The notes beneath the pieces were generated by a model. It worked only from the letters and a program-made list of their open reading frames with translations. It was not told the origin of the DNA and ran no database searches. Source: CAWCUZ01 sp963798795 (GTDB taxonomy: Bacteria > Acidobacteriota > Vicinamibacteria > Vicinamibacterales > SCN-69-37). From it: 64,000 bases of DNA. The stretch's first letter is position 1. Each line of letters begins with the position of its first letter. A program made the position numbers and the translations under genes. The stretch spans positions 124,001-188,000 of the forward strand of contig CAWCUZ010000001.1 of the NCBI GenBank assembly GCA_963798795.1, in the 5' to 3' direction. Positions 10,203-19,019 of this stretch are shown here, piece after piece.

Positions 10203-12616
10203 ATGGTCCGACGTGTCGTCGTGGGGATCGCGGTCGTCCTGGCGTGCGGGTGCGCCACCGGCCACGCGATCCGCAGCGGCCAGGCCGCCGCCGCGCGCGG
10301 TGACTGGGATGCCGCGGTCGCCTACTACCGCGAGGCGCTGGGGCGCGATCCCGGCCGGCTGGACGTCAAGGTGGCGCTCGAACGGGCGATGCGGATGGCG
10401 TCGTCCGAGCACCTCGCCCGCGCGCGGACGCTCGAGGAGCAGGAGCAGACCGCGGGTGCGGCCGCGGAATACCGGCTGGCGGCCGATCTGGACCCCGGCA
10501 ATACCCTGGCCATGTCGAAGGCGCTCGAACTGGAGCGCCAGCTGCGCGAGGAGGCGGAACAGAATCGGCCGACGCCCCGGATCGAGCAGTTGCGGCAGCA
10601 GGCGCAGGAGTCGTCCGGCATCCCGCGTCTCGACCCGCGGCTGCGGGTGCCGGTGCTCAAGTTCCCGCAGGCTTCGGTCAAGGACATCCTGACGCACATC
10701 GGCGACGCCACCGGCATCAACGTCACGTTCGCGGCGAACATGCCGCAGCTCGCGCAGTCCTACTCGATCGACGTGCAGGACATGCCGCTCGAGCAGGCGC
10801 TCCAGCAGGTGCTCAGCGCCAACAGCCTGACCTACAAGGTCACCGGGCCGAAGACGATCTTCGTCTATCAGGACAACCCGGCCGACCGGCAGAAATACGA
10901 CGACCTGTACGTGCAGGTCTTCTACCTCTCGCATGCCGACCCGGCCGAGATGAACCAGCTCCTGAATCAGCTCGTACAGACGACGACGGCGAGCCGGCCG
11001 ATCGTGACGCCGAACAAGACCTCGAATTCCCTCACCGTCAAGGCCACGCTCCCGGTGCTGTCGGCGATCGGCGACATCATCCGGGCGAACGACAAGCCGC
11101 GGGCGGAGGTCATGATCGAGGTCGAGATCCTCGAAGTGGACCGCACGCGGATGCGCAAGATGGGCCTCGATCTGAACCAGTGGGCGCTCGGCTTCACGCT
11201 GTCCCCCGAGGTGGCCCCGCCGAATACGTCCGGCACCATTCCGCCCGCCAATGCGCCCCCGTTCAATCTGAACACGATCAGCCGGGGCGTGACGGCGGCC
11301 GACTACTATCTCACTTCGCCGGCCGCGGTCGTGCAGCTCATGGAATCGGACACGAACACCAAGGTGCTGGCCAAGCCGCAGCTGCGCGGCCGCGAAGGCG
11401 CGACGCTGACGCTCAATCTCGGCGACGACATCCCCGTCGCGACGACGACGTTCCAGTCCGCCGGCGCCGGCGGGGCCGCCAACCTGCCGACGACGTCGTA
11501 CACCTACCGGCGCGTCGGCGTGAATCTGACGATCACCGCCCCGCGCGTCACCTACCAGGACGAGATCATCCTGCCGATTCAGGTCGAGAAGAGCGGCCTC
11601 GGCGCCAACATCGACGTGGCCGGCTCGTCGCTGCCGACCTTCGTCGACCGCACCGCGACGACGGAGATGCGGCTGCGCGACGGCGAGTCGAACCTGCTCG
11701 CCGGCCTGCTGCGCGAGGACGATCGGCGAACGCTGACCGGGCTGCCGGGCATCACGAGCATTCCGATCCTGCGCAACCTGTTCGGGAACACGGACGCGAC
11801 CATCGAGCAGACCGACATCGTGATGATCGTCACGCCGCACATCCTGCGCGGCCACGAACTCACGAGCGACGACCTCAAGCCGCTGTACGTTGGCACCGCC
11901 CAGAGCTTCGGGGCCAGCGGCCCGCCGCCGCTCATCGCGCCGGGCGGCCCGCCGCCCCCGGAGCTGGCGCCGCCGCCGCCGGCCGGGGCAGCCGGCGCGC
12001 CACCCGCCGGCGCCGCAACGCCACCGGCGGGTAGCGCCATGCCGCCCGCCGGCGCGGCCGGAAGCGCTGGAGCCGCCACGCCGCCGGTGGGCGTCACGCC
12101 GCCGCCCGTCGTGAATCCCCCCGCCGCGGCCACGCCGCCGCCGGGCGTCGTGCCGCTCCAGGCGGTGCCGTCGGGGCAGGCCGCGCCGCCGGCCAGCATG
12201 CCAGGTACAATCTGATCGTCACGCCTCCGGGGTCGGAGCTGGCGCTGGGCGGCGAAGCGCACGTCGTGCCCATCACCATCTCCGGCGTGGCCCAGTTGGG
12301 GAGCGTCACGATGACGATTTCGTACAACCCGGCCGTGCTGGAGGCGATGACCGTCAACCAGGGCACCTTCATGCAGCAGGGCGGCGCGACGTCGAGCTTC
12401 GTGCCGAAGATCGACCAGGAGCACGGCCGCATCGACATCGCCATCGCGCGAACCGGGGACACGTCCGGCGCCAACGGGACGGGCCTGCTCGCCGCGGTGG
12501 TCTTCAAGCCGATCGCCGCGGGCTCATCGCCCATCGCCGTGACCGGCGTGGCCATGAACACCTCGGGGCAGCCGATCCATCTGCAGGTCGTGCCGGCGCT
12601 CGTGACGGTGAAATAG
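10203..12616 (+). CDS. PilQ/GspD-type secretin with TPR region and C-terminal cohesin domain (frameshifted near 12204)
   Basis: ATG 10203 is preceded by a good GGGGGAG site. The first frame gives 670 residues: a lipoprotein-like signal (VVLACGCATG), TPR-like repeats (about 25-130), an STN/N0 domain (about 150-225), N1-type domains, and a secretin core with VEVEILEVDRTRM and GLPGITSIPILRNLFG, ending in a Pro/Ala/Gly tail. That frame closes at 12215, but another frame continues without a gap (YNLIVTPPGSELALGGEAHV, then VPITISGVAQLGSVTMTISYN) to 12616, a complete cohesin-type domain of about 135 residues. The slip lies at CCAGGTAC (12201-12208), so I read one protein of about 803 residues. A separate cohesin gene from GTG 12264 would lack the first strand. 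It forms the outer-membrane channel; surface display of the cohesin is inference. Confidence 0.85.
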
Positions 12617-12637
12617 CCGGAGTTCGAGGAGAGGACC

Positions 12638-13117
12638 ATGCGCTGGATACGCAAGTCAGCTGGCGGCTTCACGTTCGTGGAGCTCGTGGTCGCAACGGCG
12701 GTCATGATGATTCTCGCGTCGGCGGCGCTGCCGCTCGCGCGCGTGTCGATGAAGCGCGCCAAGGAGATGGAACTGCGCCGCGACCTGCGCGAGATGCGGA
12801 CCGCGATCGACAAGTTCAAGCTGGCCTACGACCGCAACCAGATCTCCACGCTCGACGTCCAGTTCGGCAGCGAGGGATATCCGCCGTCGCTCGAGACGCT
12901 GGTCCAGGGCGTGGCCATGGCCAACGACCAGAGCGGCCGCAAGCTGAAGTTCCTGCGGCGGGTCCCGATCGATCCGATGACGGGCAAGGCGGAGTGGGGC
13001 CTGCGGTCGTACAAGGATCTCCCGGACGCGAAGGCGTGGGGCGGGTCGGACGTGTTCGACGTCTACTCGAAGTCGGACGGCATTGCCCTGGACGGCAGCA
13101 AGTACAAGAACTGGTAA
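12638..13117 (+). CDS. Type II secretion/pilus pseudopilin (GspG-like)
   Basis: 159 residues, preceded by a strong GAGGAGAGG site. A short basic leader ends in Gly and is followed by FTFVELVVATAVMMILASAALPLA, the class III signal with Glu at +5 that prepilin peptidase recognises. The globular part ends with DVFDVYSKSDGIALDGSKYKNW, matching the C-terminal loop of GspG-type major pseudopilins. It is the first of two tandem GspG-like genes and follows the secretin by 21 bp. Confidence 0.9.
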   Translation: MRWIRKSAGGFTFVELVVATAVMMILASAALPLARVSMKRAKEMELRRDLREMRTAIDKFKLAYDRNQISTLDVQFGSEGYPPSLETLVQGVAMANDQSGRKLKFLRRVPIDPMTGKAEWGLRSYKDLPDAKAWGGSDVFDVYSKSDGIALDGSKYKNW

Positions 13118-13129
13118 GGGAGGGCGTTC

Positions 13130-13562
13130 ATGCAGAGCACGTGGATCGCACGCAGGTCGGCTCGCCGGACAGGGCAGGGAGACGCCGGCTGGACGCTCAT
13201 CGAGCTGCTGATCGTCATCTCGCTGATCATGACGCTCGCCTCGCTGGCGCTCACCCAGTACCGCAACTCGGTCGTGCGGGCGCAGGAAGCGGCCCTGAAG
13301 TCCGACCTGTTCCTCATGCGCGACGCGATCGACCAGGTACTACGCCGACAAGGGCAAGTATCCCGACTCGCTGGAATCGCTGGTGAGCGAACAGTACCTG
13401 CGGCAGCTGCCGCCGGATCCCTTCACGCGATCGGCCGATACATGGGTGACGACGCAGGCCGACCCGGTTCCTGGTGCGACGACGAGCGAGCCGGGCATCT
13501 ACGACGTGAAGAGTGGCTCGGACGGCACGGCCATCGACGGGAGCCGGTACGGAGACTGGTAG
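13130..13562 (+). CDS. GspG-like pseudopilin (frameshifted in this sequence)
   Basis: About 143 residues once a single base is removed. The prepilin leader GWTLIELLIVISLIMTLASL is intact. The frame breaks at CAGGTAC (13334-13340) and resumes as YYADKGKYPDSLESLV, ending EPGIYDVKSGSDGTAIDGSRYGDW style at the TAG at 13562. The restored sequence is a textbook GspG fold with the conserved Y-Y-x-D-x-G-x-Y-P motif and C-terminal calcium-loop region. A GGGAGGG ribosome site precedes ATG 13130. Two adjacent GspG-like genes suggest one major and one minor pseudopilin. Confidence 0.85.
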
Positions 13563-13578
13563 CCCGCTGCCGCAGGCG

Positions 13579-14818
13579 TCAGCTCACGTCGGCGACGATC
13601 ACGACATTGAACGAGTCGCCCTTTGTCGGGACGATCGTCACGGTCACGATCTTCTGACCCCGCTGCGAGAACGTGTACGTCTGCTGGGGACTCACGGTCT
13701 CGAACGTATTGCCGTCGCCGAAGTTCCAGATGTACTTCTTGATCGAGGCGGTCTGGCTGCTCAGGGTCACCGTGAACACCTGGGGCAGGCCGAGCAGGAC
13801 CGAGGTCGGGCTGACGCTTCCGCTCGCGTTCAGCGCCACGATCGCGACGCTGGTGCCCGACGTGTTGGCCACCCCTTCGGCGTCGACCGCTGTCACCCGC
13901 ACGTCGTACACGCCGTCCCCGCCGTAGTAGTGCTGAACGGTGCGCTGGCCGACCAGCGCGCCGAGGTCCTGTTGGTCGCCGTCGCCGAAGTCAATCGTCA
14001 CCTTCGTGACCACGACGTCGTCGGGCACGCTGACGGTGAACGAGGCTGGTGCGCTGACGCTGACGGCGTTCGTCGGTCCGGAGACCGTCGGGACGCCCCG
14101 CGTCTTGACCGTGACGTTGACGGTGCCGGAGAGGGCTCCGTTGGAGCCGCCGGCCGCCGACGCCGTGACCGTCGCCGCCGCGGTGGACGTCAGGTACCGA
14201 CGTGGCGAAACCAGTCGCATCGGTCGTGCTCGAGGTTTTCGACAAGGTGCCGGCGCTGGTCGAGAAGCTGACCAGGCCGCCCGCCACTCCGTTGCCGGCC
14301 TCATCTTCGAGCCGTGCGGAGATCGTCGCCTGGCCGCCGGTCGCCGGCAGTGCCTGCGGGTTGGCCGTCACGACGATATGGGAGGCGGCCGCCGAGCCCA
14401 GCACCAGGTCCAGCGTCGCGCTGGCTCCTCCGGAAAACGCCGTGACGGTGGCGCCGCCGTTCAATCCGTTGGCCGAGAAGTGCGCGACCGCGCGACCGTT
14501 CTGGGTGTGGGCCTCCGACGGCTCCAGCGTGCCGGCGGTCGTCGTAAAGGTGACGACCGTGCCGTCGTGGACGGGCGTGCCGGCGCCGGGACTGCTCGTC
14601 GTGTTATTGCCGGTTCCGCTTTGGGTGCCGCCGCTCTCAATCAACACGGCGATCACGTCAAGCTGGCCGGTGGTTGCGTCAGGCGCCGTCAGGAGCGTGA
14701 TGACCGTCCCTGAGGGCGCCACCAGCGGCACGCGGTGGCAGGCTAGACCGGTGGCGGCCAGGAGGCCGGCCGCGATCAGAGCGAAATGACGTCCACGGAC
14801 GAACGTATGTGGCGACAT
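13579..14818 (-). CDS. Lipoprotein with bacterial Ig-like and PKD domains (frameshifted in this sequence)
   Basis: About 412 residues on the strand opposite the surrounding operon. Start ATG 14818 leads into a signal ending in a lipobox-like LAATGLAC (Cys27). Two bacterial Ig-like (invasin/Big-type) repeats follow, each with the VTFTTTAGTLEP / VSFSTSAGTLSK motif typical of such repeats. The frame shifts at GGTAC (14193-14197) and resumes as YLTSTAAATVTASAAGG. The C-terminal half has two PKD-like domains, with IDFGDGDQQDLG and IWNFGDGNTFETVS as the W/FGDG signatures. Probably a surface-exposed adhesive or structural protein. It ends 16 bp from the convergent pseudopilin gene. Function unknown beyond the domains. 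Confidence 0.8.
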
Positions 14819-14843
14819 ATAAAAGGGTTAGGATAATACGACC

Positions 14844-15566
14844 ATGGCGCTATCAGGTCAAGGCGGCTGGCCCGCAGAGGGGCGCTCTCGATTGGACGAC
14901 CACGGTTACATTATGGTCGTTCTGCTCATCGGGATGGCGGTGACCGCCGTCTGGATGGCGGCCCTGCTGCCCACCTGGCAGCACAACGCGATTCGTGAAA
15001 AGGAAGAAGATCTCGTCTTCCGTATGGCCCAGTACGGGGAGGCGGTCCAGCTCTATCGCGCCAAGAACAACTGCACGCTGCCCACGAGCCTGGACGCCCT
15101 CGTCTCCGGGCACTTCCTGCGCAAGAAATGGAACGATCCGATCACCGGCAAGGAATTTGACGTCGTCGCCGGCGCCGGCGGCATTGCCGGCGTCATCAGC
15201 AAGAGCCAGGCGGCGTCGATCAAAATCATCGGCAATGCCCAGCAGTACAACCTCTGGCAGATCAATTTCGGGAACTACTGGCAGTTCATGGACCTGTCGG
15301 CGCCCGCGCCGGTGCCATGTGGGGGCGGAGGCGTCGGCGGCGGTGGGATCGGCCGAGGCGGCGGCGGACGAAACGGCGATGACGGTCGTGGCGGCGGTGG
15401 GCGAGGCGGTGACGGTGGTCGGGGCGGCGGCGGACGCGGGGGCGGCGGACGCGGTGACGGCGGACGCGGCGGCGGTGGTCCGATCCGGCCCGGCGGCGGC
15501 GGTCCGGGAGGCGGCGTGCCGCCAGGCGCCCGTCCGGGCGGCGGGGGTGGCGGCGGTCGCGGCTGA
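14844..15566 (+). CDS. Pseudopilin-like protein with glycine-rich C-terminal tail
   Basis: 240 residues. The N terminus has a prepilin-like segment, YIMVVLLIGMAVTAVWMAAL, but with no clear Gly-Phe/Glu+5 processing site, so cleavage by prepilin peptidase is uncertain. A helical body (WQHNAIREKEEDLVFRMAQY) and a segment with TLPTSLDALVSGHFLRKKWNDP resemble minor pseudopilins. From about residue 160 the chain is almost entirely Gly, Arg, Asp and Pro (GGRGGDGGRGGGGRGGGGRG type). The tail is in frame to the stop codon, so it appears translated. It starts 25 bp from the divergent Ig/PKD lipoprotein gene. Confidence 0.75.
   Translation: MALSGQGGWPAEGRSRLDDHGYIMVVLLIGMAVTAVWMAALLPTWQHNAIREKEEDLVFRMAQYGEAVQLYRAKNNCTLPTSLDALVSGHFLRKKWNDPITGKEFDVVAGAGGIAGVISKSQAASIKIIGNAQQYNLWQINFGNYWQFMDLSAPAPVPCGGGGVGGGGIGRGGGGRNGDDGRGGGGRGGDGGRGGGGRGGGGRGDGGRGGGGPIRPGGGGPGGGVPPGARPGGGGGGGRG
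15318..15563 (+). repeat. GGC/GGN-rich low-complexity coding tract
   Basis: A roughly 245-bp run of near-repeated GGCGG, GGTGGGCG and GGCGGACGCGG units encodes the Gly/Arg-rich tail of the pseudopilin-like protein. Unit spacing is irregular. Such tracts are prone to length change by slippage and to assembly compression, so the true copy number may differ. Confidence 0.8.
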
Positions 15567-15583
15567 TGTGCGGCTTGGCACCG

Positions 15584-16633
15584 TCACTTCGACACGTCCT
15601 CCATCACGGCATCGTGAAAGCCTGGCCGCAGCGCGGCAAGCGCATTGTGCTCGCGCGTCGGGTGCACGCGGTTCGTCAGCAGTACCACGTACACATCCTG
15701 CGCGGGGTCAATCCACAATGATGTCCCGGTGAAGCCGGTGTGGCCGATGGCCGCCGGCGACATCCGCGTTCCGCACGACGAGGTCGGTCGCATCGTGTCC
15801 CACGCCAGCGCGCGCGAACTGCCCGGCACCCTGCTCGGCTCGGCGAACGTGCGCATCAGTTCGGGCGTGCCGAGCGGCGTCGTCTCATGGAACGTCCGGA
15901 GCACCAGGCGCGCGAACTCTCCGACGCCTTCAGCCGTCCCGAACAGCCCGGCATGACCGGCCACGCCGCCGAGCGCCGCGGCGTTTTCGTCGTGGACCTC
16001 GCCATGGAGCAGGCGCCCCCGCCAGGCGTCCTGCTCGGTGGGCGCGATGCGGTCCCGCAGCAAGGCCGAGGGACGGAACTGCGGCGGGTCTGAAAGCGTC
16101 TCGCTCAGACGTTCGAACTGTGCATCGAGCGGTTCGCCGGTGGCGCCCTCCAGCAGGAAACCCAGCAGAATGAATCCCAGGTCCGAGTACATCGCCCGCG
16201 TGCCCGGCGGCGCCTCGAGCGGAATCTGGTCGATGGCACGCTCGAAGGCCTCGCGCCCCGACGCGTGCCGCCAGAGCGGCGCATGGGCCGGGAGTCCCGA
16301 TGAATGCTCGAGCAGGTGCCGGATGGTGACGAGACCGCGGTCACGATGTCGCCACGCGGGTTGGAAATGGCCCACCGGTGTCTCGAGCGTCCAACGTCCC
16401 GAACGGATCTGCGCCATCGCTATCGAGGCGGTCGCCACGACTTTGGTGAGCGAGGCGAGATCGAAGATGGCATCGAGCCGACAGGCGGACGACTCGGCGT
16501 CGAACGTTCGGCGTCCCACGGCCTCGCGCCAGAGACTGCCGCCGGCGCGCCCCACGTCGACGGTTGCGGCCGGAAACGCGCGCGCCGCCAGCCCGTCGGC
16601 CAGGACCGCGCGGGCGTGGGCGAACGCGGGCAC
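15584..16633 (-). CDS. Beta-lactamase-fold serine hydrolase
   Basis: 349 residues from GTG 16633. The fold is that of class C beta-lactamases and penicillin-binding-protein-like esterases: the nucleophile motif SLTK near residue 61, a YSD in place of the usual YxN around residue 148, and HTGFTG in place of KTG near residue 300. No signal peptide is evident. Substrate could be a muropeptide, peptide or ester and cannot be decided here. The gene is 1 bp downstream of the YngK-like glycosidase and co-directional with murQ, which suggests peptidoglycan turnover rather than antibiotic resistance. Confidence 0.85.
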   Translation of the reverse strand: MPAFAHARAVLADGLAARAFPAATVDVGRAGGSLWREAVGRRTFDAESSACRLDAIFDLASLTKVVATASIAMAQIRSGRWTLETPVGHFQPAWRHRDRGLVTIRHLLEHSSGLPAHAPLWRHASGREAFERAIDQIPLEAPPGTRAMYSDLGFILLGFLLEGATGEPLDAQFERLSETLSDPPQFRPSALLRDRIAPTEQDAWRGRLLHGEVHDENAAALGGVAGHAGLFGTAEGVGEFARLVLRTFHETTPLGTPELMRTFAEPSRVPGSSRALAWDTMRPTSSCGTRMSPAAIGHTGFTGTSLWIDPAQDVYVVLLTNRVHPTREHNALAALRPGFHDAVMEDVSK

Positions 16634-16634
16634 G

Positions 16635-17918
16635 TCACCGGCCGGCGCCGGAACCGGCCGGTTGCTCCAGGAGCCGCGGCCGCAGCGCGTCGAGATAATC
16701 TGCTTCCGGTGCGTCGGGCGCGGTCAGGCTGTCGTAGGAAAAGATCAGAAGACCCGCCACGCCTGCCCGGCGGGCGGCAGCCAGGTGTTCGGCCGTCGCC
16801 GAGACGGGCAGCCGGTAGGCGCCGATCCCCACCCAGACCGGCGTCACGCCGGACGCGGCGCGCGCCGCGTGGACCTCGGCCTCGAACGGCGTCAGGTCTT
16901 CGGCATAGGCCATGGGGCAGACTACATCCAGCAGCCCGTTCTGGGCCCACGCGGCCCAGTCCTGCCGTTTCTCGGTCCGGGCGCGATCCGGATCGGGCAG
17001 GACCGCCGCCGACAGGACGATGTCCGGCCGGACGCGCTTGATCGCCGTCCGGATTCCGGCCACCAGCCGCGTGAGCTGATCAAGCCGGAACGCGGTCCAC
17101 TGAACGGGGAACTGATCCGCCCAGATCGTCGGACTCGTTCGCGCAACGGCGTCAATCCGCGCGCGCTGAGCGGCCGTCATCAACGGCGCTCGCGTGGCGC
17201 GGAATGCGGCCAGCGCGGCCGGGCTGTAATCGAACGTGTCAAGGGGATAGCGGAGGTAGTCGAGGTGGATGCCGTCGACGGCGTAGCGCGAAGCAATCTC
17301 GGCGACCACCGAGGTCGTGTACGCGCGGCTGGCGGGAGTGAGCGGCGAGAGGAACAGCCCTTCCACCTGGTCGTTCCGGTCCCTGGTCCAGCGGGCGAGG
17401 TTGCCCACGTAGGCCGGCGAGGCCGGGCTCACCGGCCGGAGCCCGGCCGCGAGTTCGCGCGGCACCATGAGCCAGTCGGGATGCCGCCACACCACGTGGT
17501 CGCGCGAGCGGGGCAGCCGCACGGCGCTGGCGACCAGGTTGACGTTGATCCACGCGTGGACGCGCAGGCCGGCCTGATGCGCCAGCGAGACGGTCAGCGC
17601 CAGCGGATCGAAGCCGCCGGGCGCCCCGTCCAGGTCGGCGGCACGCGGTTCGAGCCGACTGTCGTAGAACGCCTCGCCTCGGCCGCGCACCTGCACGAGC
17701 AGCGTGTTGAAGCCGCCGGCGGCGGCCGCGCGCACGACCTCGGCGATCGCCTGGGGCGACACCAGCGACGTGCGCAGCACCCACAGTCCGCGGACTTCGC
17801 CGACCGGCTGTGCGGCGACGGCCCGCGCCGCGATCACCCGCGCCGACGGCGCGGCTCCGATGCCGCCGCTGACGAACAGGGGAAAGGTGAGCAGAACGAC
17901 GCGGTGGATCGCGCGCAT
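16635..17918 (-). CDS. YngK-like glycosyl hydrolase (GHL10 family)
   Basis: 427 residues with an N-terminal signal segment (RVVLLTFPLFVSGGIGA). The body is a TIM-barrel of the GHL10/DUF187 type: EVRGLWVLRTSLVSPQ at the first strand, GFNTLLVQVRGRGEAFY, GLRVHAWINVNLVAS, and VDGIHLDYLRYP with the acidic residues expected at the active site. Members such as YngK are exported glycosidases, some acting on wall or exopolysaccharides; the substrate is not known here. It lies between murQ (71 bp upstream) and the serine hydrolase (1 bp downstream), consistent with wall-polymer recycling. Confidence 0.87.
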   Translation of the reverse strand: MRAIHRVVLLTFPLFVSGGIGAAPSARVIAARAVAAQPVGEVRGLWVLRTSLVSPQAIAEVVRAAAAGGFNTLLVQVRGRGEAFYDSRLEPRAADLDGAPGGFDPLALTVSLAHQAGLRVHAWINVNLVASAVRLPRSRDHVVWRHPDWLMVPRELAAGLRPVSPASPAYVGNLARWTRDRNDQVEGLFLSPLTPASRAYTTSVVAEIASRYAVDGIHLDYLRYPLDTFDYSPAALAAFRATRAPLMTAAQRARIDAVARTSPTIWADQFPVQWTAFRLDQLTRLVAGIRTAIKRVRPDIVLSAAVLPDPDRARTEKRQDWAAWAQNGLLDVVCPMAYAEDLTPFEAEVHAARAASGVTPVWVGIGAYRLPVSATAEHLAAARRAGVAGLLIFSYDSLTAPDAPEADYLDALRPRLLEQPAGSGAGR

Positions 17919-17989
17919 GCGAACTCGACACGCTACCAGCCGCGTCAGCGCAGTGTCAACCGCCGCCTGCGCGGGATTGCACAGTTCGG

Positions 17990-18955
17990 TCAGCCCACGG
18001 TCACGCCGGGCGCGTGCGCTTCGATCAGGCGCCGGAGTCTGGGCTCCAGATCCTCGCCGATCGCGTCCCGGATGGAGTCGTCGGCGGCGCGCAACCGGCG
18101 CGTGGCGTCGGCCTGGCCGACGCCCGCCTTCTGCATGACGATGGCGACCTTGACGTTCCAGCGGGCGCGCCGCAGCAGGTCGCCCGCCTGGTCCTGGTCG
18201 AGGCCGGTCACGATCGAGACGATGCGCCGCGCGCGGTCGCGCAGCTTCTCGGAGCCGGTCTGCACGTCGACCATGAGGTTGCCGTAGGTCTTGCCCATCC
18301 GCACCATCGCAATCGTGGTCAGGATGTTCAGCACCATCTTGGTCGCGGTGCCGGCTTTCAGCCGGGTGGACCCGGCAATCACTTCGGGCCCGACGGCGGG
18401 GGCGATGATCAGGTCGACGTAGTTCTGCAGCTCGGTGCCGGGCCAGCAGGTGATGAAGATGATCCGCGCCCCCTTCTTGCGCGCGCCCGTCAGGGCTCCG
18501 CGGACGAACTGCGTGATGCCGCTCGCCGACACGCCGATGATCACGTCGCGCTTCGAAATCCGTAGCCGCGCCACGCTGCGGGCGCCCTCCTCGAAGTTGT
18601 CCTCGACGCCTTCGCGCGTCTTGAAGACCGCGTTCTGGCCGCCCGCCATGATCGCCAGGACCTGGCTGGGCGCGGTGCCGAACGTCAGCGGCATCTCCGC
18701 CGCTTCGAGTATGCCCAGTCGCCCGCTGGTGCCCGCGCCGACCAGGAACAGACGGCCGGCCTTCTTCAGGGCGCCGGCGATGATCTCCACCCCGTGGGCG
18801 ATCCGCTCGCGCTCCTTGTGCACGGCGGCCACCACCTTGCGGTCCTCGGCGGCAATCAGATCAATGATGTCGAGCGTCGGCATCTTGTCGATGCCGAGCG
18901 TGGCAGTGTTGATGGCTTCGGTCGGCAGATCCTGCCACTTGGAGCGATGGGGCAT
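17990..18955 (-). CDS. murQ: N-acetylmuramic acid 6-phosphate etherase
   Basis: 321 residues, close to the usual 300. It cleaves the lactyl ether of MurNAc-6-phosphate to give GlcNAc-6-phosphate, in cytoplasmic peptidoglycan recycling. The SIS-domain hallmarks are clear: TEAINTATLGIDKMPTLDII at the N terminus, VGAGTSGRLGILEAAE, and IAGSTRLKAGTATKMVLNIL. ATG 18955 is chosen because the preceding codons are not conserved in the family. No anmK or MurNAc PTS transporter is nearby, so the origin of its substrate is open. Confidence 0.95.
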   Translation of the reverse strand: MPHRSKWQDLPTEAINTATLGIDKMPTLDIIDLIAAEDRKVVAAVHKERERIAHGVEIIAGALKKAGRLFLVGAGTSGRLGILEAAEMPLTFGTAPSQVLAIMAGGQNAVFKTREGVEDNFEEGARSVARLRISKRDVIIGVSASGITQFVRGALTGARKKGARIIFITCWPGTELQNYVDLIIAPAVGPEVIAGSTRLKAGTATKMVLNILTTIAMVRMGKTYGNLMVDVQTGSEKLRDRARRIVSIVTGLDQDQAGDLLRRARWNVKVAIVMQKAGVGQADATRRLRAADDSIRDAIGEDLEPRLRRLIEAHAPGVTVG

Positions 18956-19019
18956 GACCCAAAACGTCCCGGGAGGATCGTCAGAGTCCAGCGGCAGGCC
19001 TACCGCCGCAACCCGCACG

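Noticed and set aside
12264..12616. Separate small cohesin gene starting at GTG 12264
   Set aside because: The first cohesin strand lies upstream of that codon in the same frame and joins the secretin through a single frame slip, so fusion is the better reading.
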